The notes under the pieces are model-generated. The model was not told the DNA's origin and ran no database searches. It worked only from the letters and a program-made list of their open reading frames with translations. 36,422 nucleotides of DNA, taken from assembly GCA_964482615.1 (NCBI GenBank), contig CAYZYK010000006.1:1-36422 (forward strand), read 5' to 3'. This stretch comes from CAYZYK01 sp964482615 (GTDB lineage Bacteria; Patescibacteriota; Minisyncoccia; Minisyncoccales; CAYZYK01). The position numbers and the translations under genes are program-made. Below, piece after piece: positions 21,857 to 29,949 of the stretch. The stretch's first letter is position 1, and each line of letters begins with the position of its first letter.

Positions 21857-22495
21857 ATGCTTGTTGATACATATAATCAAAAAGGTGAAAAATTGACAAA
21901 AACAAGATTACCCGAAGATATTTTCGGGTTGAAGATGAATTCTGATTTGGTTCATCAGGTTCTTGTTTCCCAGCAAGCTAACAAAAGACAGAATACTGCT
22001 CATTCAAAAGGAAGGGGTAATAAAAGAGGTGGGGGAAGAAAACCTTGGCGTCAGAAAGGGACAGGAAGAGCAAGACATGGTTCAATTCGTTCACCTATCT
22101 GGCGAGGCGGTGGAGTGACTTTTGGCCCCACAAAAGAGAAGGTTTTCAAAAAGAAAATTCCCAAGAAAATGAGAAGAAAGGCTTTGTTTATGGTGCTTAG
22201 TAAAAAAGCAAAAAATAAACTAGTTATAGTTTTAAATAAGCTTGAAATTGAAGACATTAAAACAAAAAAAATAGCAGAAATATTAGAAAAATTACCCGTT
22301 GAAAAAGAAAACTGCTTGATTGCTTTGCCATCTTACAATAAAAATGTTATCTTGTCAGCAAGAAACCTTCCTCAAATTGATGTTATTGAAGCAAGGAATT
22401 TGAACGTTTTGGATTTACTTAGTTTTAAATATTTGTTAATGCCAAAAGAAGCAATTAAAAAAACAAAAGAAACTTTTTTAAAGAAAGAAAAATAA
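21857..22495 (+). CDS. rplD: 50S ribosomal protein uL4
   Basis: 212 residues from ATG 21857. A frame-extending ATG at 21833 overlaps rplC and adds residues not found in the family. The exit-tunnel loop is recognisable: RQNTAHSKGRGNKRGGGRKPWRQK-type, then GTGRARHGSIRSPIWRGGG. In E. coli L4 also represses its operon by acting on the S10 leader. The switch-like leader at 20661 and the hairpin at 21207 are candidates for similar control here, but that is inference. Confidence 0.96.
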   Translation: MLVDTYNQKGEKLTKTRLPEDIFGLKMNSDLVHQVLVSQQANKRQNTAHSKGRGNKRGGGRKPWRQKGTGRARHGSIRSPIWRGGGVTFGPTKEKVFKKKIPKKMRRKALFMVLSKKAKNKLVIVLNKLEIEDIKTKKIAEILEKLPVEKENCLIALPSYNKNVILSARNLPQIDVIEARNLNVLDLLSFKYLLMPKEAIKKTKETFLKKEK

Positions 22496-22496
22496 T

Positions 22497-22901
22497 ATGT
22501 CTTTATTAGACTTTTTTAAAAGAAAAAAGAAAAAACCAGAGAAAAAGAAAAAACCCAAACCAGAAGCAAAGCCCAAAAAGAAAGCAAAAAAAAGAAAACA
22601 AACAAAGAAAGTTAAGAAAGGAAAATCTCTGGCTCCTAGAATTCTGAAACGCCCCCATGTTTCTGAAAAGACTACCAGATTAGCTGAGAAAAATAGGTAT
22701 GTTTTTGAGGTTTATCCTAAAGCAAACAAAACAGAGATTAAAAAAGCAATAGAAGATGTTTATGGGGTTGATGTTCTGAAAGTTAATATAATTAAGATTC
22801 CTAGAAAAGGAAGAGGATTTGGCAGAACAGAGGGTTTCAAAAGCGGGTACAAAAAAGCAATTGTTAGAATAAAAGAAAGTCAGAAAATCGAAATAATATA
22901 A
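22497..22901 (+). CDS. rplW: 50S ribosomal protein uL23
   Basis: 134 residues against 100 in E. coli. The first 45 residues are almost all Lys/Pro/Ala (KKKKPEKKKKPK and similar). The normal domain starts at LAPRILKRPHVSEKT, with YVFEVYPKANKTEIKKAIE and the KVNIIKIPRKGR tail. It lies at the tunnel exit and is a dock for trigger factor and SRP. The basic extension would lie on the ribosome surface or in rRNA. Confidence 0.95.
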   Translation: MSLLDFFKRKKKKPEKKKKPKPEAKPKKKAKKRKQTKKVKKGKSLAPRILKRPHVSEKTTRLAEKNRYVFEVYPKANKTEIKKAIEDVYGVDVLKVNIIKIPRKGRGFGRTEGFKSGYKKAIVRIKESQKIEII

Positions 22902-22903
22902 TT

Positions 22904-23734
22904 ATGAAAAAATATAAACCAACCACACCAGGAAGAAGAGGAATGACAGGAACTGATTTTTCTAAGATTGATAAAAAAGACCCAGAGAAAAATCTTGTAA
23001 AACCCCTTTCCAAGAAAGGAGGCAGGGGTAGTGGTGGGAGAATTACTGTCCGTCATAAAGGAGGAGGAGCAAAAAGAAAATATAGAGTGGTTGATTTTGG
23101 TCAAAAGATAGTACCAGCAGAAGTTGAAGTTTTAGCTTTAGAATACGATCCTAACCGATCAAGTTTTCTTGCTCTTTTGCAATATGAAGATAAAGAAAAA
23201 AGATATATTCTAGCTCCTCAGGGGTTGAAAAAAGGAGATAAGATAAAGTTTTCTGAAGAAGCTCCTATAAAGATAGGGAATAGAATGAGATTGAAAAACA
23301 TTCCAGTTGGAACAATGGTTCACAATATTGAACTGCAACCAGATAGAGGGGGTAAGATTGTCAGGTCAGCTGGAACTTCAGCTCAGATTTTAGCTCAGAA
23401 AGGAAAATATACTCATTTGAAAATGCCCTCAACCGAAATAAGAAAGGTTGACAACAGGTGTTTTGCTTCGGTGGGAATTGTTTCCAACCCAGAACATCGT
23501 TTTGTAAAGATAGGTAAAGCAGGGAGGAGTCGTTGGAAAGGGAAAAGACCTACTGTCAGGGGAAGTGCTATGACTCCAAGAGATCATCCCCACGGTGGAG
23601 GAGAAGGTAGAGCTCCTATTGGTTTGAAACACCCCAAAACTCCTTGGGGTAAACCAGCCAGGGGAGTTAAAACCCGCAAAAAGAAGAAATGGACAAGTAA
23701 ATTAATTATAAAAAGAAGGAAAAAGAAAAAATAA
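22904..23734 (+). CDS. rplB: 50S ribosomal protein uL2
   Basis: 276 residues, the usual length. MKKYKPTTPGRRGMT at the start, GGGAKRKYRVVDF, and the highly conserved C-terminal AMTPRDHPHGGGEGRAPIG, which carries the His near the peptidyl transferase centre. It starts 2 nt after rplW. Confidence 0.98.
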   Translation: MKKYKPTTPGRRGMTGTDFSKIDKKDPEKNLVKPLSKKGGRGSGGRITVRHKGGGAKRKYRVVDFGQKIVPAEVEVLALEYDPNRSSFLALLQYEDKEKRYILAPQGLKKGDKIKFSEEAPIKIGNRMRLKNIPVGTMVHNIELQPDRGGKIVRSAGTSAQILAQKGKYTHLKMPSTEIRKVDNRCFASVGIVSNPEHRFVKIGKAGRSRWKGKRPTVRGSAMTPRDHPHGGGEGRAPIGLKHPKTPWGKPARGVKTRKKKKWTSKLIIKRRKKKK

Positions 23735-23736
23735 TT

Positions 23737-24060
23737 ATGTCAAGAAGTCTTAAAAAGGGTCCTTATATCGACCCCAACATACTGAAGAAAATCAAGAAGG
23801 TTAAAAAAGGAGAGAAGACAGTGATTAAGACGTGGGCTCGAGCTTGTACTATTGCTCCCGAAATGGTTGGTTTTACATTTGGTGTCCATAACGGAAAAGA
23901 GCATGTTCCTGTTTACATTACCGAGGAAATGGTGGGACACAAATTGGGGGAGTTTGCCTCAACTACAAAATTCACTAGACACGGTGGTAAAATTCAAAGA
24001 GAGCTTGAAGTTGAAGCAGCAGAAAAAGAAAGAAGGAGATTAAAACAAGAAAAAGAATAA
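23737..24060 (+). CDS. rpsS: 30S ribosomal protein uS19
   Basis: 107 residues (E. coli 92). MSRSLKKGPYIDPNILKKI, MVGFTFGVHNGKEHVPVYI and GHKLGEFASTTKFTRHG are typical. The last 20 residues are an extra charged helix (EAAEKERRRLKQEKE). It contacts S13 and the 30S head. It sits 2 nt after rplB. Confidence 0.97.
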   Translation: MSRSLKKGPYIDPNILKKIKKVKKGEKTVIKTWARACTIAPEMVGFTFGVHNGKEHVPVYITEEMVGHKLGEFASTTKFTRHGGKIQRELEVEAAEKERRRLKQEKE

Positions 24061-24067
24061 TCTAGTT

Positions 24068-24583
24068 ATGCAAATTACAGCAAAATTGAACAATTTAAGA
24101 ATAGCTCCCCGGAAAGTAAGAATGATTGCTGATTTAATTCGAGGGAAGAGAGTAAACCAAGCTCAATCTGCTCTTAGTTTTGTTTTGAAAAAGGCAGCTC
24201 GTCCTGTTCAGAAACTTTTAAACTCAGCTGTTGACTCAGCAGAAAAAAATCATCAATTGGAAAAGTCAAACCTTTATATCTCAGAAATAAAAGTTGATGA
24301 AGCACCAAAATTAAAAAGATGGAGAGCAGAATCAAGAGGTCAGCCAGCTAGGATCCTAAAAAGAAAATCTCATATAACAATAGTTTTAGATGAGATAAAT
24401 AAAAGATCAAAAAAGAAGAAAAAAAGAAAACCTGAAGTAAAAAACAAAGAAGATAAAGAAGAAGATAAAAGAGAGAAGAAAAAATTAACTAAAAAAGAAA
24501 GAAAATTCAAACCAGAAAGAGAAATAAAGAAACCTAAAAAAACAATTGTTCAAGATAAAAAATTTAGAAGAAAAGCATTCTAA
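24068..24583 (+). CDS. rplV: 50S ribosomal protein uL22 with long basic tail
   Basis: 171 residues against 110 in E. coli. The core (1-115) is normal: LRIAPRKVRMIADLIRGK, LNSAVDSAEKNH, and the tunnel beta-hairpin with PKLKRWRAESRGQPARILKRKSHI. After about residue 115 comes a 55-residue Lys/Glu-rich tail ending FRRKAF. The tail is the longest of the lysine extensions in this operon. Confidence 0.96.
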   Translation: MQITAKLNNLRIAPRKVRMIADLIRGKRVNQAQSALSFVLKKAARPVQKLLNSAVDSAEKNHQLEKSNLYISEIKVDEAPKLKRWRAESRGQPARILKRKSHITIVLDEINKRSKKKKKRKPEVKNKEDKEEDKREKKKLTKKERKFKPEREIKKPKKTIVQDKKFRRKAF

Positions 24584-24597
24584 AATTAAAAAGTAAA

Positions 24598-25263
24598 ATG
24601 TCACATAACGTCCATCCAAAAATATACAGAACAAGAAGAACAGAAGATTGGGATAGTAGAGGATTTTACGGTGAAAATATGCCTCAGTATCTTGAGGAAG
24701 ATTTGATAATAAAAGAATTATTGAACGAAAAATTAAAAGAAGGTGGAGTAGAAAATATTGAAATTGAACGTAATAAAAACGAAATAAAAATTATTATCAG
24801 AAGTTCAAGACCCGGTCTTATTATAGGAAGAGGCGGGGAAGGAGTGGAAAAATTGAAATTTTTGGTCACAAAAAAGATAGCCACAAAGAGAGGAAAAAAT
24901 CTTCAAGATATAGCTCCTCAAATAAAGATTGAAATAAGAGAAATAAGAAATCCCTGGGCTTCAGCTTCTTTGGTTGCTCAGTGGATGGCCCAACAGATAG
25001 AAAAAAGAACACCTTATCGTCGTGTTTTAAAAAGAGCTTTGAATAAAATTACCTCAAATAAAGAAATAAAAGGAGCGAGAGTTGAAGTTGCAGGGAGATT
25101 GAATGGGGCTGAAATATCAAGAACTGAATGGTTAAAACAAGGTAGGCTTCCTCGTCAGACAATAAGAGCTGATATTGACTATGCTTTCACTGAAGCCTAT
25201 TGTACTTATGGCGTGATTGGAATAAAGATCTGGATTTATAAAGGAGAAAGATCAGAACAATAA
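24598..25263 (+). CDS. rpsC: 30S ribosomal protein uS3
   Basis: 221 residues. HNVHPKIYRTRRTEDWDSRGFYG at the start differs from the usual GxRLGI form but keeps the helix. The KH domain motif is PGLIIGRGGEGVEKL. The C-terminal domain has ARVEVAGRLNGAEISRTEW and GVIGIKIWIYKGE. It lines the mRNA entry channel. Confidence 0.97.
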   Translation: MSHNVHPKIYRTRRTEDWDSRGFYGENMPQYLEEDLIIKELLNEKLKEGGVENIEIERNKNEIKIIIRSSRPGLIIGRGGEGVEKLKFLVTKKIATKRGKNLQDIAPQIKIEIREIRNPWASASLVAQWMAQQIEKRTPYRRVLKRALNKITSNKEIKGARVEVAGRLNGAEISRTEWLKQGRLPRQTIRADIDYAFTEAYCTYGVIGIKIWIYKGERSEQ

Positions 25264-25286
25264 ATTTTAAATAAAAAAAGAACAGA

Positions 25287-25697
25287 ATGGCAATTTTAAT
25301 GCCCAAAAAGGTTAAACACAGAAAGAGTTTTAAAGGAAGATCCAAAGGAGTTGCCTCCCAGGGAACTGAACTTTCCTTTGGTAGTTTTGGTCTTAAGTCT
25401 TTGAGCAAAAAATGGATTACTTCTCGCCAGATTGAGGCTGCAAGAAGAACCATAATCAGATATCTTAAAAAAGGGGGAAAGCTCTGGATTAGAATATTTC
25501 CAGATAAACCTGTGACCAATAAAGGCGTTGAAGTTCCTATGGGTGGAGGAAAAGGAAGGGTTGATCATTATGTTTATCCTGTGAAACCAGGAAGAATAAT
25601 CTTTGAATTGGATGGTATTGAAGAGAACCAAGCTAGAGAAGCTTTCCGCAAAGCATCTCATAAATTACCAATAAAGACTAAGTTTGTTAAAAGATAA
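25287..25697 (+). CDS. rplP: 50S ribosomal protein uL16
   Basis: 136 residues. LMPKKVKHRKSFKGRSKG, the WITSRQIEAARRTI helix, IRIFPDKPVTNKG, and EVPMGGGKGRVDHYV with the loop near the A site. FELDGIEENQAREAFRKASHKLPIKTKFV closes it. The first four residues (MAIL) are one or two more than usual. Confidence 0.97.
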   Translation: MAILMPKKVKHRKSFKGRSKGVASQGTELSFGSFGLKSLSKKWITSRQIEAARRTIIRYLKKGGKLWIRIFPDKPVTNKGVEVPMGGGKGRVDHYVYPVKPGRIIFELDGIEENQAREAFRKASHKLPIKTKFVKR

Positions 25698-25700
25698 AAC

Positions 25701-25895
25701 ATGGAATTATCAGAAATACGTAAAAAAAGCGTATCTCAATTACAGAAGTCACTCCAAGATCTTAGAGAAAAATTGAGAGATATTAGATTCAGAGTAACTT
25801 CAAACAAACTAAAGAATGTCGGGGAGGTTAAAGAAACTAAAAAAGAAATTGCCAGAATTTTAACCGTTTTAAATGAAAAAAATAAGGGAAAATAA
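25701..25895 (+). CDS. rpmC: 50S ribosomal protein uL29
   Basis: 64 residues, two antiparallel helices: MELSEIRKKSVSQLQKSLQ and KLRDIRFRVTSNKLKNVGEVKETKKEIARILTVLNE in register with the family. It starts 3 nt after rplP, standard position. Confidence 0.95.
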   Translation: MELSEIRKKSVSQLQKSLQDLREKLRDIRFRVTSNKLKNVGEVKETKKEIARILTVLNEKNKGK

Positions 25896-25910
25896 AACTT
25901 AATTAAAATT

Positions 25911-26150
25911 ATGCCAAAACGTCAATTAAAAGGAACTGTAGTTTCTGACAAAATGCAAAAAACAGTTGTTGTTGAGGTCGAAAGAATAAAAAAACATCCT
26001 CGTTACAAAAAGAGATTTAAAGTTTCTAAAAGGTATAAAGCCGAGGATCCCAAAGAAGAATACAAAGTAGGAGATAAAGTAATTATTGAAGAACACACTC
26101 CCATAAGTAAAGATAAAAAATGGAAAGTGAAAAGCAAAACAGAGAAATAA
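25911..26150 (+). CDS. rpsQ: 30S ribosomal protein uS17
   Basis: 79 residues. LKGTVVSDKMQKTVVVEVERIKKHPRYKKR is the family signature, followed by KVGDKVIIEEHTPISKDKKWKV. An OB-fold primary 16S binder. Slightly shorter than E. coli (84). Confidence 0.97.
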   Translation: MPKRQLKGTVVSDKMQKTVVVEVERIKKHPRYKKRFKVSKRYKAEDPKEEYKVGDKVIIEEHTPISKDKKWKVKSKTEK

Positions 26151-26154
26151 TTTT

Positions 26155-26523
26155 ATGATTCAGAAAGAAACAAAATTAAAAGTAGCAGATAATAGCGGAG
26201 CAAAAATTATTCGTTGTATTCAGGTTATTGGAGGTTCTGGAAGACGTTATGCTCAACTGGGAGATGTTATTGTGGGATCAGTTTTAAAAGCAGAACCAAG
26301 AAAACCCGTTAAAAAACATGATGTAGTGAGAGCTGTAGTTATTAGACAAAGAAAAAATTATCGCAGAAAAGACGGTTCTTACATTAAATTTGATGATAAT
26401 GCTGCTGTGGTTTTAGGAGAAGGGGGAACATCAAAAGGAGGTAGAATTTTTGGCCCAGTAGCAAGAGAAGTAAGAGAAAAAGGTTTTGATAAGGTGGTTG
26501 CTTTGGCTTCTGATATCGTGTAA
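26155..26523 (+). CDS. rplN: 50S ribosomal protein uL14
   Basis: 122 residues. MIQKETKLKVADNSGAK, IRCIQVIGGSGRRYAQLGDVIV, FDDNAAVVL and GRIFGPVAREVRE all match. Sits at the subunit interface; 4 nt after rpsQ. Confidence 0.98.
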   Translation: MIQKETKLKVADNSGAKIIRCIQVIGGSGRRYAQLGDVIVGSVLKAEPRKPVKKHDVVRAVVIRQRKNYRRKDGSYIKFDDNAAVVLGEGGTSKGGRIFGPVAREVREKGFDKVVALASDIV

Positions 26524-26537
26524 CCCATATTTTATTT

Positions 26538-26843
26538 ATGAAGATTAAAAAAAACGATACAGTTTTAATAACCTCAGGAAAAGATAAAGGTAGAACAGGA
26601 AAAGTCTTGAAAGTTCTTCCTCAAGAAGATAGTATTTTAATTGAAGGAATTAATTTAGTTAAAAAACATGTCCGTCCCAAAAAAAGTGGAGAAAAAGGAC
26701 AGATTGTTAAAAAGCCAGTTCCTCTTCATATTTCTAACACAAAACTTATCTGTCCTAAATGTAAAAAAGCAGCAAAGATAGTCCACAAGATTGAAAAAGA
26801 AAAGAAATACAGGGTTTGCAAAAAGTGCGGTCAAGAAATTTAA
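26538..26843 (+). CDS. rplX: 50S ribosomal protein uL24 with zinc ribbon
   Basis: 101 residues. The KOW motif (DTVLITSGKDKGRTGKVLKVLP, about 6-27), HVRPKKSGEKGQIVKK and PVPLHISN lead into a C-terminal zinc ribbon, CPKC ... CKKCG. That C-terminal ribbon form of L24 occurs in several bacterial groups and replaces a longer tail. Confidence 0.96.
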   Translation: MKIKKNDTVLITSGKDKGRTGKVLKVLPQEDSILIEGINLVKKHVRPKKSGEKGQIVKKPVPLHISNTKLICPKCKKAAKIVHKIEKEKKYRVCKKCGQEI

Positions 26844-26860
26844 TATGTTAATTTTCAAAA

Positions 26861-27421
26861 ATGACAAGATTAAAAGAAAAATATAAAAAAGAGATAATTC
26901 CAGAAATGAAAAAAGAATTTAATTACGAAAACGATATGGCAGTACCCAAACTAAAGAAAGTAGTGGTTAATTCTTCTTTTGGTAAACTTATCTCAGATAA
27001 AACTTCAAAAGAGCAAGAGAAAATAAAAAATACCGTTTTGGAAGATTTAACCTTGATTACCGGTCAGAGACCCACATTAATTAAAGCTAAAAAATCAGTT
27101 TCTGGGTTTTCTTTAAGAGAGGGAACTCAGATTGCAGCTAAAGTTACTTTAAGAAGAAAGAAAATGTATAATTTTATAGAAAAGCTAATTTCTTTAGCTC
27201 TTCCTCGTTCTCGTGATTTTAAAGGAATTTCCCAGAAATCAATAGATAAAAATGGCAACTTAACCGTGGGGTTTTCAGAACATATATCTTTTCCTGAAAT
27301 CTTTGCCGAAAAAGAAAAAACAATATTAGGACTAGAGGTAACCGTGGTGACTGACGCTGAAAACAAAAAAGAGGGATTGAAGCTTTTTAAACTTTTGGGT
27401 TTTCCTATTAAAGAGGAATAA
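26861..27421 (+). CDS. rplE: 50S ribosomal protein uL5
   Basis: 186 residues. KYKKEIIPEMKKEFNYEN, VPKLKKVVVNSSFGK, TGQRPTLIKAKKSVSGFSLREG and ALPRSRDFKGIS are in place. Binds 5S rRNA in the central protuberance. The end (GLKLFKLLGFPIKE) is typical. Confidence 0.97.
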   Translation: MTRLKEKYKKEIIPEMKKEFNYENDMAVPKLKKVVVNSSFGKLISDKTSKEQEKIKNTVLEDLTLITGQRPTLIKAKKSVSGFSLREGTQIAAKVTLRRKKMYNFIEKLISLALPRSRDFKGISQKSIDKNGNLTVGFSEHISFPEIFAEKEKTILGLEVTVVTDAENKKEGLKLFKLLGFPIKEE

Positions 27422-27431
27422 ACATTTAAAT

Positions 27432-27617
27432 ATGGCAAAAAAATCACAAATTGCAAAATCAAAAAAGAAACCTAAGTATTCTACAAGGAAAGTGAGACGC
27501 TGTTTCAGATGCGGAAGAGGTAGGGGATATATGAGAAAGTTTGGTTTATGTAGAATATGTTTCCGAGAATTAGCAAATAAAGGTAAAATTCCTGGAGTTA
27601 AAAAATCCTCCTGGTAA
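27432..27617 (+). CDS. rpsN: 30S ribosomal protein uS14, zinc-binding type Z
   Basis: 61 residues, the short Cys4 form: C24-x2-C27 and C40-x2-C43 in RCFRCGRGRGYMRKFGLCRICF. Here the N-terminus MAKKSQIAKSKKKPKYSTRKV is basic. Located 8 nt before rpsH, as usual. Confidence 0.97.
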   Translation: MAKKSQIAKSKKKPKYSTRKVRRCFRCGRGRGYMRKFGLCRICFRELANKGKIPGVKKSSW

Positions 27618-27625
27618 ACAAAATT

Positions 27626-28018
27626 ATGACAGATCCAATAACTGACATGTTCAATAGAATACGTAATGCCCAGGCTGTTTCAAAAGAAAAAGTCCATGTT
27701 CCTTTTTCTAATTTGAAATTTGAAATTTCGAAAGTAATAAAAAAGGAAGGTTTTATTGAAGGTATTAAAAAAAAGAAAAAAAAGAAAAAGAAAATGTTAG
27801 AAATAGAATTAAGATATGATAAAGAGGGGAGCCCCGCAATTTTAGGAGTGGAAAGAGTTTCCAAGCCGGGTCAGAGGATTTATAAAAAAAGTTCCTCCAT
27901 ACCTTATGTTAAAGGTGGGTATGGGGTTAGTATAGTGTCAACCCCCCAAGGCGTGATGACAGGGAAAAAAGCAAGAAAAATGAATTTAGGAGGAGAGATT
28001 TTAGTTAAAATTTGGTAA
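27626..28018 (+). CDS. rpsH: 30S ribosomal protein uS8
   Basis: 130 residues. TDPITDMFNRIRNAQAVSKEKV at the start, then a run of nine lysines (about 49-57, encoded by a long A/G tract at 27769-27793). The C-terminal SKPGQRIYKKSSSIPYVKGGYGVSIVSTPQGVMTGKKAR domain is standard. E. coli S8 represses the spc operon. The polylysine is between the two domains. After it the operon is broken by a minus-strand unit. Confidence 0.97.
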   Translation: MTDPITDMFNRIRNAQAVSKEKVHVPFSNLKFEISKVIKKEGFIEGIKKKKKKKKKMLEIELRYDKEGSPAILGVERVSKPGQRIYKKSSSIPYVKGGYGVSIVSTPQGVMTGKKARKMNLGGEILVKIW

Positions 28019-28022
28019 AAAG

Positions 28023-28055
28023 AAAAAGCCCCGCAGGATTGCTAACCCTTGGGGC
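28023..28055 (-). terminator. intrinsic terminator of the minus-strand unit
   Basis: On the minus strand GCCCC (28055-28051) pairs with GGGGC (28032-28028) around an inner AGG/CCT, followed by TTTTTCTTTTT. It ends right against the rpsH stop codon. Two more minus-strand hairpins precede it: AGAGGAG/CTCCTCT near 28058-28080, and CTGTCTC/GAGACAG near 28123-28142. Confidence 0.75.
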
Positions 28056-28177
28056 CGAGAGGAGCTTGATGACTCCTCTATTGAGCGGAAGGTGATCGAG
28101 TGTCTTGGGCGGGTTCCTCTACCTGTCTCCGAATAGAGACAGAAGATGCCTGATTGGATAGAGACATCTCCTGTTCT

Positions 28178-28363
28178 TTAAATACCTTCAAATACCTTCG
28201 CGGTTATTGTTTCGTTCAATAGTATCATGGCCGTAGCCAACAATACCATCGCCAGATGTAATCTGGGCTTAGAAATATCGAGCTTCTCAGCGAGAGGCTC
28301 CAATATTAGTTCAAACCCGACAAACAAACAGGCAACACCAAAAAGAACCGGGAGTAGACTCAT
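28178..28363 (-). CDS. 61-residue two-helix membrane protein, antisense inside the spc operon
   Basis: ATG at 28363 on the minus strand, with SD GGAGG (AGATGGAGGTGTTGTG). A GTG one codon earlier is less well placed. Two hydrophobic helices (about 2-24 and 34-50) flank a charged turn (AEKLDISKPR), and the end is TAKVFEGI. No family recognised. It has an exact consensus promoter and its own terminator, all within the 410-bp gap between rpsH and rplF and against the operon direction. It is therefore a complete inserted transcription unit, not a chance frame. Function unknown; small toxin-like or stress membrane peptides have such a layout, but nothing proves that here. Confidence 0.7.
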   Translation of the reverse strand: MSLLPVLFGVACLFVGFELILEPLAEKLDISKPRLHLAMVLLATAMILLNETITAKVFEGI

Positions 28364-28406
28364 CACAACACCTCCATCTTAGAGAAATTCCCCTCACTCA
28401 TATTAA

Positions 28407-28435
28407 ATTATATCATATTAATAAAACTATGTCAA
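28407..28435 (-). promoter_or_regulatory. consensus promoter of the antisense unit
   Basis: On the minus strand, TTGACA (28435-28430), exactly 17 bp, TATAAT (28412-28407), with TGA just before the -10 (TGATATAAT). The -35 box covers the rplF start codon region. Start near 28400, giving a transcript of about 375 nt to the terminator. Confidence 0.8.
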
Positions 28436-28986
28436 GAATAGGCAAACAACCAATTAAAATACCAGAAAAAGTAAAAGTTGAAAAAGAAAACGGGATATTG
28501 AAAATCTCAGGCCCTAAAGGTGAAATAATAAGAAAAATTCATCCAGAGATTAAAACAGAAATAAAAGATGGGCGGATTTTTGTGTCTCTTAAAAGAGATT
28601 ACAATTCTTCCCCAAAGAAAATAAAGTCACTCTGGGGGCTGTACAGAACCTTGATTAGCAATGCTTTGAGGGGAGTTAAAGAAGGATTTGAGAAGAAACT
28701 TGAAATCAATGGAGTCGGTTACAAAGCTCAAGTTCAAGGAGATAAATTAATCTTAAATGTCGGTTTTTCTCGTCCAGTTGAGATAGAGACACCAGAAGAA
28801 ATAGATTTTTCAGTGGAGAGGAATATTATTACTGTTTCTGGAATTGATAAAGAAAAAGTGGGAAGGGTAGCTGCAAAAATAAGGGGAGTTAGGAAGGCTG
28901 ATCCTTACAAAGCAAAAGGGATAAAATATGTGGGTGAGAAAATAAGGAGAAAAGAAGGTAAAAAGGCAGCGACTCTGGAGCAATAA
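28429..28986 (+). CDS. rplF: 50S ribosomal protein uL6
   Basis: 185 residues. SRIGKQPIKIPEKVKVE, then SLWGLYRTLISNALRGVKEGFEKKLEINGVGYKA and the C-terminal DKEKVGRVAAKIRGVRKADPYKAKGIKYVGE. It is 410 bp from rpsH, whereas the normal gap is a few bases. Its first codons overlap the -35 box of the opposite-strand promoter, so firing of that promoter could interfere with read-through into rplF. Confidence 0.97.
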   Translation: MSRIGKQPIKIPEKVKVEKENGILKISGPKGEIIRKIHPEIKTEIKDGRIFVSLKRDYNSSPKKIKSLWGLYRTLISNALRGVKEGFEKKLEINGVGYKAQVQGDKLILNVGFSRPVEIETPEEIDFSVERNIITVSGIDKEKVGRVAAKIRGVRKADPYKAKGIKYVGEKIRRKEGKKAATLEQ

Positions 28987-29009
28987 TCTAAATTAAATAC
29001 TTGAATAAA

Positions 29010-29360
29010 ATGTTCAGCACAACCAAACAAAAAAGAGTCAAGGGGAGAAAAAAAAGAATTAGAGCTAAGATTAAAGGTACAAAAGAACGACCTCGGCTCT
29101 GTGTTTTTCGCTCTGCAAAACATATTTATGCTCAACTTGTAGACGATAAAGAAGGTAAAGTTGTTGCTTCTTCAAACGACATGGAAATTAAAGGTGAAAA
29201 TAAAAAAACAGAAGCTGCCAAGGAAGTTGGTAAGCTTATTGCAAAAAAAGCCCAAAAAAAAGAGATAAAAAAGGTTGTTTTTGATAGAGGTCCTTATGCT
29301 TATCATGGCAGAGTAAAAGCTTTAGCTGAAGGAGCAAGAGAAGTGGGGTTAAAGTTTTAA
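29010..29360 (+). CDS. rplR: 50S ribosomal protein uL18
   Basis: 116 residues from ATG 29010 (a TTG three codons earlier is possible). RIRAKIKGTKERPRLCVFRSAKHIYAQLVDD, then VVFDRGPYAYHGRVKALAEGAREVGLKF at the end: standard 5S-binding L18. Confidence 0.96.
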   Translation: MFSTTKQKRVKGRKKRIRAKIKGTKERPRLCVFRSAKHIYAQLVDDKEGKVVASSNDMEIKGENKKTEAAKEVGKLIAKKAQKKEIKKVVFDRGPYAYHGRVKALAEGAREVGLKF

Positions 29361-29374
29361 AACATTTTCTAATT

Positions 29375-29938
29375 ATGACAAAACAAAGATATAGAAACCA
29401 AAATAAAAAAGAAGAATTTGATTCTGAGGTCTTAGATATTGCCAGGGTGACAAGAGTTACTGCTGGTGGAAGAAGATTAAGATTTCGAGCTACGGTAGCT
29501 ATTGGAGATAAAAAAGGAAAGGTTGGAATAGGAGTAAGAAAAGCACCAGATGTTGCTCAAGCAATAGAAAAAGCAAAAAGGGTTGCAGAAAAGAATTTAG
29601 TTGAAGTACCAATTAAAGATGAAACTATTCCTTATGAGGTGGAGGCAAAATATGGACCTTCAACAATTTTACTTAAACCACAAACTAAAGGTAGGGGTTT
29701 AGTTGCAGGAAGTGTAGTAAGAACACTTTGTGGTTTAGCTGGCATAGGTAACGTTTCTTCCAAAATCATTTCCAGATCAAAGAACAAAATAAATAATGCT
29801 AGAGCTACTATTAAAGCCTTCAATAAACTGAAAATCAGAACAGAAAAATCAAAAGAAAAATCAAAAATTGCCTCAAAGAAAAAAAAGAAAAAAAAGACAG
29901 AAAAAAAAGAAAAAAGAATTGATAAAAAAACAAAATAA
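29375..29938 (+). CDS. rpsE: 30S ribosomal protein uS5
   Basis: 187 residues (E. coli 167). DIARVTRVTAGGRRLRFRATVAIGD, GKVGIGVRKAPDVAQAIEKA, TIPYEVEAKYGPSTILLKP, GLAGIGNVSSKIISRSKN. The last 35 residues are a Lys-rich tail (KKKKKKTEKKEKRIDKKTK). rpmD (L30), normally next, is absent. rplO follows at 11 nt. Confidence 0.97.
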   Translation: MTKQRYRNQNKKEEFDSEVLDIARVTRVTAGGRRLRFRATVAIGDKKGKVGIGVRKAPDVAQAIEKAKRVAEKNLVEVPIKDETIPYEVEAKYGPSTILLKPQTKGRGLVAGSVVRTLCGLAGIGNVSSKIISRSKNKINNARATIKAFNKLKIRTEKSKEKSKIASKKKKKKKTEKKEKRIDKKTK

Positions 29939-29949
29939 TCCTCATGTTT

